Shown here in pieces: positions 1 through 6,136 of a stretch of DNA of 12,635 nt. How positions within the stretch are numbered: position 1 is the stretch's first letter; every line of letters begins with the position of its first letter. Below the pieces are notes generated by a model. That model was not told the origin of the DNA and did not search any database. It saw nothing but the letters and a program-made list of their open reading frames with translations. The DNA comes from an uncultured Oscillospiraceae bacterium (GTDB taxonomy: Bacteria; Bacillota; Clostridia; Oscillospirales; Oscillospiraceae): positions 1-12,635 of the forward strand of contig CAAFEV010000113.1 of the NCBI GenBank assembly GCA_900762005.1. Reading direction: 5' to 3'. Both the position numbers and the translations under genes were made by a program.

Positions 1-339
1 AAAAATCTCATTGCAGACAGAGCAGTGCTTGCCCTCGGTCAAGCCGTCAGCGGTACAGGTTGCGGCAACCGCTTTGTCGATAACCTCGGTGTGGGGCAGC
101 TTTGCCACCGTCTGCTGTGCAATCAAGATTTCATCGCAGACAGAGCAGTGCTTGCCCTCGGTTAAGCCGGTTGCGGTGCAGGCCGGAGCAACCGCTTTGT
201 CGATAACCTCAGTATGTCCGAGCTTTGCCACCGTCTGCTGTGCAACTAAAATTTCATTGCAAACAGAGCAATGCTCACCCTCGGTTAAGCCCGTTTTGCT
301 GCAGGTGGCGGCAACCGCCTTGTCGGTGGCAGGGGTATG
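1..339 (-). repeat. 123-bp (41-residue) Cys-rich tandem repeats, start of array
   Basis: Three in-frame units start at 339, 216 and 93; the last is cut by the window edge. Each encodes H-T-x-x-x-D-K-A-V-A followed by one Cys, then the core GLTEG-(K/E)-HCSVC and a hydrophobic tail EILVAQQTVAKL. The units are very similar at the DNA level to the array at 6827-7441 in the 1700-residue protein. Three Cys plus a conserved His per unit suggest metal binding or disulfides, which is not proven. Confidence 0.9.
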
Positions 340-1617
340 TCCCTTTTCCGCCACCAACACGGTATGGCAAACATTACAGGCCTGTGGCTGCGTGCAGGTT
401 GCGGCGTTGCCCGGCGTATGGATGCCGCTGGGCTGCAACGTCTCATGACCGCTGATATACGTCTCACAGTCCTCGCAGTAGACGCCCTCCGTATAGCCGG
501 CCGTGACGCAGTTCGGCGCGAGTGCCTGTACCGTGGTGCGGTGCGCGTGATTGGTGGCGGGGAGGATGATATCCTCGTCGGAATACCGTACTCCGTTCAG
601 ATAATCGTATCTGTCTGACATTAAGCCGCATTTTGAACATTTGAAATACCAAATGGTTCCCGGCTGCGTACACGTTGGGGGCTGCTCGTTCACATATTGT
701 ATATCGTGCCCGCCCAAATCCGGTATAAAGCCGGTTGTGCGGTACATCTCACGATTGCAATATTTGCACTTGAAAATCCATTCGCGCTCTCCGACCATGG
801 TGCAGGTCGGTTGCGTGATGATATGCTCGATTCCTTCCGCCGCCTCGTGCGGCGTGTATTCCATGCAGCCGCAGTCGCTGCAGCGGGTTCGGTGTGTTTC
901 CTCGCCGTTGGTATCCGCATAGGTCAAGGTGTGCTGATGGGCAGCCTTGCTGCAATAGAGGTAGACATAGGTATCTGCTCCGGCATTCAGGTCGTTGTTA
1001 TTGATAGCCCAGCCCCTGTAGCCCGGCACTCTGTTCGGGTCGTAGTCCGGAAGATCAACGGAGCTGCTGACGCCGTAGAAGCCCTCGGAAGTCAGTCCAT
1101 AGCAGTCGCTCAGCCCGGAAATTTCCTTTGTGTAATACATAAACAGGTATGCTCCGCCGACACCGCTGTTTAAGTCCCCCGGTGTTGCACCGGTGTCAAA
1201 CCACGGCACAACCGTGTAGTTTTTTCCCGGCTCGGTAAGCTCGTTATCGGCATCATCAAAGGTCGCGCTCGTAGAGGTAATCGCTTGCCCCCAGCGCACG
1301 ACGACCAGTGCTTTCACGGCATCCTTGAAGCTGTGGGTTGTCTTGTAGCCGATGTAGACATAGTTGCCGCCCGCGCCCTCGTTGAAGTCCATATTTGCAG
1401 CGGTGCCTTTTTTCTTCACGATGGTGTAGCCGGCATCCGTCAACTGCTTGGCTGCGGTTTCCGATTTGCTGTGACAGGAAACCTTTAGCTCGCTGATGTA
1501 GGTATTGCTGTCCGCCGCCTGTGCCGAAAGCGGAGAAGCACCGCAGAGCGTTGTAATAACCAGCAGTGCCGCCAACAATGCCCCTGCCGTCTTTCGCAAA
1601 AAAATACCAATGTGCAT
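1..1617 (-). CDS. Secreted surface protein, MABP-like domain plus Cys-rich repeats (partial, C-terminus outside window)
   Basis: The frame stays open from ATG at 1617 to base 1 (539 residues), so the C-terminus is missing. A GGAGGG ribosome site (1624-1629) lies 6 nt before the ATG. Residues 1-34 form a signal peptide: a basic start, a hydrophobic core, and cleavage expected after SAQA. Residues ~40-224 hold three related segments, each ending in an N-x-G motif and a Y/F-rich strand: NEGAGGNYVYIGYKT (79-93), DLNSGVGGAYLFMYYTK (148-164) and DLNAGADTYVYLYCSK (209-224). This threefold pattern resembles the MABP beta-prism. From ~227 onward come degenerate CxxC-containing units and then three 41-residue Cys repeats. 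By analogy with its two neighbours an SLH anchor would follow beyond the edge, but this is inference. Regulator B lies directly upstream in the same direction. Probable role: cell-surface adhesion or ligand binding; the substrate is unknown. Confidence 0.85.
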   Translation of the reverse strand, partial: MHIGIFLRKTAGALLAALLVITTLCGASPLSAQAADSNTYISELKVSCHSKSETAAKQLTDAGYTIVKKKGTAANMDFNEGAGGNYVYIGYKTTHSFKDAVKALVVVRWGQAITSTSATFDDADNELTEPGKNYTVVPWFDTGATPGDLNSGVGGAYLFMYYTKEISGLSDCYGLTSEGFYGVSSSVDLPDYDPNRVPGYRGWAINNNDLNAGADTYVYLYCSKAAHQHTLTYADTNGEETHRTRCSDCGCMEYTPHEAAEGIEHIITQPTCTMVGEREWIFKCKYCNREMYRTTGFIPDLGGHDIQYVNEQPPTCTQPGTIWYFKCSKCGLMSDRYDYLNGVRYSDEDIILPATNHAHRTTVQALAPNCVTAGYTEGVYCEDCETYISGHETLQPSGIHTPGNAATCTQPQACNVCHTVLVAEKGHTPATDKAVAATCSKTGLTEGEHCSVCNEILVAQQTVAKLGHTEVIDKAVAPACTATGLTEGKHCSVCDEILIAQQTVAKLPHTEVIDKAVAATCTADGLTEGKHCSVCNEIF

Positions 1618-1623
1618 CTAAAT

Positions 1624-1667
1624 CCCTCCGTTCGCAAAAACCGTTCGTTGTTTACAACTATATTATA
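1624..1667 (-). promoter_or_regulatory. Candidate promoter and leader of the MABP-like surface protein gene
   Basis: On the minus strand a perfect TATAAT lies at 1667-1662, but no convincing -35 hexamer sits 16-18 bp upstream, as expected of an activator-dependent promoter. Around and downstream of the expected start is a short dyad GTTGT-TT-ACAAC (1647-1658), then two direct CCGTTCG copies (1628-1634 and 1641-1647, plus-strand reading), then the ribosome site at 1624-1629. The dyad and direct repeats are candidate operator elements for regulator B, encoded immediately upstream. The -10 assignment is by eye. Confidence 0.5.
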
Positions 1668-1719
1668 AGGGTCTTCCGAACATTTTGGGAGCACCGATTT
1701 CTTGAAAAAAAGGATGCTT

Positions 1720-2874
1720 TTATAACAGATATTTTGTCAGCTCACTGCGTTTTTGAATGCACAGCTTGCCGTAAATCTCCGCAATGATATTCTTCGTCCG
1801 TCCCACCGAGAGGGACATCCGCCGAGCCGCCCCGGCATAGCTTGCGCCGCTGACCAGCAGACGGGCAATTTGATATTCCTGCGGCGTGAGAATGGTCGTA
1901 ACGTTCTGGCGGGCGAATTCATTGTGAAACCGCACCCAGTTTTTGAAGGAGTTGTTCCAAAGCTCGCTGAGCGGTTTTACCAGCGACGCATTACGCTGAC
2001 GCAGGTATTCCTCCGGCATTCCCTCCAATTCCCCGAGATGGTCGGCAAAGGGTGCAAGAAATCCATAGGGAATTGCAAGCTCCAACGCCGAATAAAGATG
2101 TTGCTTTGCCGTTTGCGTGTCCCCCAATGCCAGACAGGCGTTTGCGGCAAGCACACCGAAATACACATCCATCCAAGTAAATGTGTTCGTTTGTGCGCAC
2201 AGTATCAACGCCGCTCTTGCCGTTGAAAACACAGCCTTCCAGTCGCCGATATTGCGCAGATGCAGCGTATAAAGATAAAGCAGAAAAACCGATATCTCCT
2301 GCGGAAACTGCGAAAAATCCGCCTGCTTCAGCCATTGCGGGGTCATGTCCGGCAGTGCCATGCTGACCGCTGCCAAAACCGCCGGTAACGAAAGTAATGC
2401 CTGCTCGCATTTACTTGCGCCGATGCTGCATCTGCGCAGATAGCTTTCGATTTCGTAATATAGTGAGTAATCCCCCGCGCTGATGGCGGCGGCAATCGCC
2501 AAGGACGCATAGCTCAACCTGTTTTCATCTGTCAATTCGGACTGCCGCCAAAGTGTCAAAATCGGCGCGGTATTCCCGCGACGAAACTCGAGGTCGGCAA
2601 CAGCAAGCGCATGATATGCCGGAGGAACATTTTCCAATGCCGCATCAGGACGACCCTTCGGCAGCGCGGTGCTGGTTGCGAGTAACCATCTGCTTTTTTT
2701 CTCCGGGCGGCTCTGCTTTCGCAAATCATACGGCTTTTCGGCATCAGCCGGTAACAGCCAAGCACCGCTGAACTTCCGTGCATCCGGAATGCGATTTTCC
2801 TTTAAAAGCCGCTGCACATATCGCAAGCTCACGCCCCAGTGCTCCGCCGCTTCGCGAGTTGACTGATATTCCAT
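1720..2874 (-). CDS. LuxR-type transcriptional regulator with extra N-terminal HTH (regulator B)
   Basis: 384 residues from ATG at 2874, with a strong GGGGAGGG ribosome site 6 nt upstream. Residues ~1-50 form an excisionase/MerR-like helix-turn-helix (STREAAEHWGVSLRYVQRLL) followed by a wing containing GAWLLPADAEKP, a pattern frequent in clostridial regulators. The middle (~55-320) is helical and TPR/MalT-like, with Ala-rich repeats such as the one near ~265-280. The C-terminus (~329-384) is a LuxR-type HTH beginning LTPQEYQIARLLVSG and ending near KRSELTKYLL. There is no receiver or membrane segment, so it is a cytoplasmic DNA-binding protein with an unidentified signal. It is a distant paralogue of the regulator at 11363-12595, but its recognition helix (SVGRTKNII) is different. 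It stands ~100 bp upstream of the MABP-like surface protein gene with no clear terminator between them, so it probably controls that gene and some transcription may run through. Confidence 0.85.
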   Translation of the reverse strand: MEYQSTREAAEHWGVSLRYVQRLLKENRIPDARKFSGAWLLPADAEKPYDLRKQSRPEKKSRWLLATSTALPKGRPDAALENVPPAYHALAVADLEFRRGNTAPILTLWRQSELTDENRLSYASLAIAAAISAGDYSLYYEIESYLRRCSIGASKCEQALLSLPAVLAAVSMALPDMTPQWLKQADFSQFPQEISVFLLYLYTLHLRNIGDWKAVFSTARAALILCAQTNTFTWMDVYFGVLAANACLALGDTQTAKQHLYSALELAIPYGFLAPFADHLGELEGMPEEYLRQRNASLVKPLSELWNNSFKNWVRFHNEFARQNVTTILTPQEYQIARLLVSGASYAGAARRMSLSVGRTKNIIAEIYGKLCIQKRSELTKYLL

Positions 2875-2905
2875 ACTTCACCCTCCCCGAGTTTGTTCTA
2901 TTTTC

Positions 2906-2934
2906 ATTATAGCCGTTTGCGCGAACAAATTCAA
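2906..2934 (-). promoter_or_regulatory. Promoter of regulator B
   Basis: Minus-strand -35 TTGAAT (2934-2929), a 17-bp spacer and -10 TATAAT (2911-2906), about 30 bp before the start codon. This is a near-consensus housekeeping sigma promoter. The spacer contains an imperfect palindrome GTTTGCGCGAAC (2915-2926, 10 of 12 positions symmetrical), a possible autoregulatory operator. Confidence 0.7.
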
Positions 2935-2970
2935 TTAGAAAATCAGATATTATTTAAAAAGCACAACGAG

Positions 2971-3008
2971 AAAAAGGAGAAGGCTGCAGTAAGCAACCTC
3001 CTCCTTTT
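2971..3008 (-). terminator. Intrinsic terminator of the 698-residue SLH/LRR gene
   Basis: Read on the minus strand just after the stop codon, a 16-bp stem with two imperfect positions (2993-3008 with 2972-2987) encloses a 5-nt loop. The stem ends in a run of T residues (2975-2971), and more T follow around 2960-2956. This separates the LRR/SLH gene from regulator B. Confidence 0.85.
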
Positions 3009-3020
3009 ACGGTTATTTGA

Positions 3021-5117
3021 TTAGCCGGTAATATTCTGCACATAGCGCATTAGGATAGCGGCGGCTTGGGCGCGGGTGGCGTTGCCCTGCGGGTCGAGCA
3101 GCTTTTGCTCGCCGCTTTGCATCCCGTTAATCAGCTCCTCAGCGTTCGCCCATGCAAGCGCCTGCTTTGCCCACGGGGAGATTTTATCGCTGTCGGAGAA
3201 TTTGCTCAAATCGACGGCTCCGGTTGTGTCGCAGTTTTTATAAGCGGCATAGCGGAACAAAATCACCGCTATTTGCTCACGGGTGATGTTGCCGTCGGGG
3301 TCAAATTGCTTGTTGCCGATACCGTTGACAATGCCGTTTTCCGCCGCCCATGCGACCGCTGCGGTGTAATATCTGCCGTCGGCAACATCGGAAAACGCGC
3401 CGCCGTTGCCGGAGGCGGGCATTCCGTCCATGCGCCACAGGACGGTCACGAGCATTGCTCTGGTCATGCTGCCGTCGGGAGAAAATACGGTTGCGGAAGT
3501 GCCTGCGAACAGCTTGTCATGCCATGCGAAATAAATAATGTCATAGAAGCAATTTTCTTTCGGAACATCCGTAAAGGGCAGCGCACCGAGCGGCGCAAGG
3601 TCCTCGGTTTTGGTTGCCTTGCAGCGGCTGCAGATGTAGGTCTTGACGCCCGTTTCGGTTTCGGTCGGCTCGGTTGTCACCTTGCCGCCGTCCCAGTCGT
3701 GCCCGAGCGCGTCCTTTTTTTCCTGCGCGATTATATAATCACAACGGGAGCAATGGCTGCCCTCGGTTAAGCCGCTTTCCGTACAGGTGGGTGCAACGGC
3801 GGCATCCGTCGCAAGGTCATGCCCAAGTGCCGTCACTTCCGTCTGCGCAACCTTGTAGTCGCAACGCCTGCAATGACTGCCCTCGGTTAAGCCCGCTTCA
3901 AAGCAGGTCGGCGCAACGGCGGCGTCCGTCACCAGGTCATGTCCGAGTGCCGTCACTTCCGTCTGCGCAACCTTGTAGTCGCAACGACTGCAATGACTGC
4001 CCTCGGTAAGCCCTGCGTCTAGACAGGTAGGCGCAACGGCGGCATCCGTCACCATGTCATGTCCAAGTGCCGTCACTTCCGTCTGCGTTACCTTGTAGTC
4101 GCAGCGGGAGCAATGGCTGCCCTCGGTTAAGCCCGCTTCAAGGCAGGTCGGCGCAACGGCGGCGTCCGTCACCATGTCATGCCCAAGTGCCGTCACTTCC
4201 GTCTGCACTATCTTGTAGTCGCAACGGGAGCAATGGCTGCCCTCGGTAAGCCCTGCATCTAGACAGGTGGGGGCAACGGCGGCATCCGTCACCATGTCAT
4301 GCCCTAACTTGTCCGTATCGTCATCCACATAGCTCTCACCGCACGCACAGGTATAGGTGGTGTAGCCCCGTTCCGTACAGGTGGATTTTGTCACAACGGG
4401 AACGTAGCTATGCTCATGCCACGGCTCTGCGCAATAGCCTTTCCAGAGGGGAGTTGTCCAGCCCAAAAGCCCATTCGTATAATAAACTGTCAGACCGGGT
4501 ATCGGTACCAAACTAAAAGGCGGGGTAACATCGGCGGTGTAAAACACGTTTTCACCCATAATCGGCGCTTCTCCCAAGAAGCGTACCTGATTCAAGTTGT
4601 AGCAACCGGCAAACGCCCCCGCGCCGATTCTCTCTACGCCGCTGCCAAAAGTGACATCGGTTAGATAAGAGCAGTCACGGAATGCCTGTGCGTCGATTTG
4701 TTCTACACTGTCCGGTATCGTCAGGCTTACAAAAGCACAAAGAGCAAATGCATTCCGGCCAATCCACTTAACCCCCGCACCTATCGATAAGCGTTTCAGA
4801 TTAAAGCAGTATGAAAAGGCGTCTTCATAGATTATTTCCAGACTGTCCGGCAAGCTGACGACCGTTAAAAATTCACAATTCCGGAAGGCAGCTGCGCCGA
4901 TGCTCTCCACCGAATAGCCGTCAATTTTATCCGGGACGATCAGGTCGGGGGTTCTTCCGGTATATTTTGTAATTTCCACCGTGGTTGAATTCACCCGCTG
5001 ATATTCCCATTCGCCGCTGACACTGCGCGTTGGACGGCTTTGCGCCGCTGCCGCGCTTGTCAGAACGGAGAGCACGATACACAGACACAGAAGCATGGAT
5101 AACGCAGTTCTCTTCAT
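3021..5117 (-). CDS. Secreted SLH-anchored leucine-rich-repeat surface protein
   Basis: 698 residues from ATG at 5117; AAGGAAG at 5128-5134 is the likely ribosome site, with a rather long 10-nt spacing. Residues 1-25 are a signal peptide ending in SAAAA. Residues ~35-195 are BspA-type LRR_5 repeats with the recurring pattern I-G-x-x-A-F-x-x-C-x-x-L and SLPDSL/TIPDSV turns. A degenerate Cys unit (235-270) precedes five exact-length 40-residue Cys repeats (271-470) and a sixth degenerate unit. Three SLH domains close the protein (about 514-566, 574-628, 637-694), each with a PDG/PQG turn and a TR-A/E motif (MTRAM, ITREQ, ATRAQ). Family knowledge: SLH triplets bind secondary cell-wall polymer, and BspA LRRs often mediate adhesion. 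The gene is divergent from the MerR regulator and carries a MerR-type promoter, so it is probably switched by that protein. The ligand of the LRR domain is unknown. Confidence 0.92.
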   Translation of the reverse strand: MKRTALSMLLCLCIVLSVLTSAAAAQSRPTRSVSGEWEYQRVNSTTVEITKYTGRTPDLIVPDKIDGYSVESIGAAAFRNCEFLTVVSLPDSLEIIYEDAFSYCFNLKRLSIGAGVKWIGRNAFALCAFVSLTIPDSVEQIDAQAFRDCSYLTDVTFGSGVERIGAGAFAGCYNLNQVRFLGEAPIMGENVFYTADVTPPFSLVPIPGLTVYYTNGLLGWTTPLWKGYCAEPWHEHSYVPVVTKSTCTERGYTTYTCACGESYVDDDTDKLGHDMVTDAAVAPTCLDAGLTEGSHCSRCDYKIVQTEVTALGHDMVTDAAVAPTCLEAGLTEGSHCSRCDYKVTQTEVTALGHDMVTDAAVAPTCLDAGLTEGSHCSRCDYKVAQTEVTALGHDLVTDAAVAPTCFEAGLTEGSHCRRCDYKVAQTEVTALGHDLATDAAVAPTCTESGLTEGSHCSRCDYIIAQEKKDALGHDWDGGKVTTEPTETETGVKTYICSRCKATKTEDLAPLGALPFTDVPKENCFYDIIYFAWHDKLFAGTSATVFSPDGSMTRAMLVTVLWRMDGMPASGNGGAFSDVADGRYYTAAVAWAAENGIVNGIGNKQFDPDGNITREQIAVILFRYAAYKNCDTTGAVDLSKFSDSDKISPWAKQALAWANAEELINGMQSGEQKLLDPQGNATRAQAAAILMRYVQNITG
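3708..4307 (-). repeat. Five 120-bp (40-residue) Cys-rich tandem repeats
   Basis: Five in-frame units of exactly 40 codons start with LGHD, carry V-A-P-T-C, then the core GLTEGSHCSRCDY, and end QTEVTA. The first four are almost identical and the fifth diverges at its end. The core GLTEG-x-HC-x-x-C is shared with the 41-residue repeats of the other two surface proteins, so the arrays are related but have different period and linker. Confidence 0.93.
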
Positions 5118-5148
5118 TTTACAGACACTTCCTTTTTATTTTCATTTC

Positions 5149-5177
5149 TTGAATTTCTCGAAGCCCTATGCTATGAT
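5149..5177 (+). promoter_or_regulatory. Promoter of the merR-family gene
   Basis: Plus-strand -35 TTGAAT (5149-5154), a 17-bp spacer and -10 TATGAT (5172-5177). The expected start (~5184) lies at the edge of the dyad in the opposing promoter, so MerR binding there would also repress its own gene. This is the usual autoregulation of MerR proteins. Confidence 0.65.
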
Positions 5178-5178
5178 A

Positions 5179-5209
5179 AGCATACACCGTGACCTAACTA
5201 TCGAGTCAA
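5179..5209 (-). promoter_or_regulatory. MerR-type promoter/operator of the LRR/SLH gene (19-bp spacer)
   Basis: On the minus strand a -35 TTGACT (5209-5204) is separated from -10 TATGCT (5184-5179) by 19 bp rather than 17. The over-long spacer is the hallmark of promoters that MerR-family activators remodel. A TGAC-N11-GTCA dyad (5190-5208) spans the -35 and most of the spacer, as in BmrR-type operators. The transcript would start ~55 bp before the LRR/SLH ATG. A further perfect 6-bp dyad TATGCT-N6-AGCATA (5167-5184) joins the two -10 regions. Confidence 0.7.
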
Positions 5210-5227
5210 GGGGAGAAAAGGAAAAAA

Positions 5228-6055
5228 ATGGAAAATTATGATGTTTTTGTGCATAACGGTCTGTTTCAAATCGGCGAGGTTGCCCGCTGCTGCGGGGTAG
5301 ACCGGCAGACCATTTTATTTTATGAAAAGCAGGGACTTTTGAAGCCGACGGCGCAAAACGAAAGCTCCGGCTACCGCTACTATTCCGCCGAAGCGGTGAC
5401 GGAGCTGATGCAGGTTTTGGAGCTGCGCGACGCGGGCTTGCCGCTGCGTGAAATCCGTGATTTTATTAAAAACGGAGCACCTGCGGCACAGCGTGTAATT
5501 GCGGCAATGGAAGAAAAGCTGGAGGCACTGTTGTCCGGCTTAGAGCAGATGCGCGCTATCTCTGTAATAAAGGGTGATTACACCGTTTCCCGAACAACGA
5601 TGCCCGCCATGCGCTGTTTTGTGCGCGAGTATGTCTGTCACGGTGTGGAGGAGTCCGTAACGCGGATGTATGAAGCCTTCCATGCCGCACTGCGCGAGGG
5701 GTTGCGGGTACGCAATTCCTACCGCGCCTTTACCGAATACCCGGAAGAAATCGGAGGAGCCGTCAACCTGACCAACTTTCCCCTGCGCGTTTGCATCCCC
5801 GTTGCACCCGAAACACAGCATCCCGACTGTGTGGATATTCCCGCGATTTGCGGCGTGGCGGTGTGCCATCGCGGTGCGTATGAGCAAATCGGTGCGGCTT
5901 ACGACACACTTTGGGAATATGTGAGAGTGAACGGTTTGCGCCCGATTGCGCCGGTCAGAGAATGCTATTTAGACAGCCGACGCGAATATCAAAACAATGC
6001 CGACCGCTATGTAACGCGGCTGGTGCTGCCGGTTCAAGGAAGCAGCCGGGCTTGA
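5228..6055 (+). CDS. MerR-family transcriptional regulator with GyrI/BmrR-like effector domain
   Basis: 275 residues from ATG at 5228, preceded by purine-rich AAGGGGAGAAAAGG. Residues ~12-80 are the MerR winged helix: FQIGEVARCCGV, then QTILFYEKQGLL, then the wing SSGYRYYS (46-53) and the second helix pair LRDAGLPLREIRDFI. Residues ~88-115 are the dimerising coiled coil. Residues ~118-270 match the GyrI-like/BmrR C-terminal ligand domain, with RGAYEQIGAAYDTLWEY (215-231) and a closing strand VTRLVLPV. Length and order fit the BmrR class, which senses small, often hydrophobic compounds; the ligand here is unknown. No transporter gene is adjacent, unlike bmr or mta loci. The divergent neighbour is an SLH surface protein whose promoter has MerR geometry, so this regulator probably represses itself and activates that gene. 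Confidence 0.92.
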   Translation: MENYDVFVHNGLFQIGEVARCCGVDRQTILFYEKQGLLKPTAQNESSGYRYYSAEAVTELMQVLELRDAGLPLREIRDFIKNGAPAAQRVIAAMEEKLEALLSGLEQMRAISVIKGDYTVSRTTMPAMRCFVREYVCHGVEESVTRMYEAFHAALREGLRVRNSYRAFTEYPEEIGGAVNLTNFPLRVCIPVAPETQHPDCVDIPAICGVAVCHRGAYEQIGAAYDTLWEYVRVNGLRPIAPVRECYLDSRREYQNNADRYVTRLVLPVQGSSRA

Positions 6056-6082
6056 TAAAAGTACTTTCATCTTAATGGGTCG

Positions 6083-6119
6083 AAAAAAAGCGGCGGGGAG
6101 AAGGCTCCCTGCCGCTTTT
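6083..6119. terminator. Bidirectional intrinsic terminator between merR-type gene and the 1700-residue gene
   Basis: A 15-bp stem with one mismatch (6086-6100 with 6105-6119) and a 4-nt loop AAGG. On the minus strand it ends in seven T (6089-6083) and terminates the giant SLH gene, whose stop is at 6137. On the plus strand it follows the merR stop by 30 bp and has a shorter T run, so it probably serves both convergent genes. Confidence 0.88.
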
Positions 6120-6136
6120 CGTTGATTTGTAAGGTT

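Noticed and set aside
697..1173. Plus-strand 158-codon open frame
   Set aside because: It lies opposite the MABP-like domain, whose minus-strand frame is continuous with a signal peptide and strong ribosome site.
1668..1719. Terminator after regulator B
   Set aside because: A T run is present (1710-1704) but no stable stem precedes it, so a terminator cannot be supported.
3066..3770. Plus-strand 234-codon open frame
   Set aside because: It is antisense to the SLH region of the 698-residue protein and the composition looks like a shadow. No convincing ribosome site or recognisable domain was seen.
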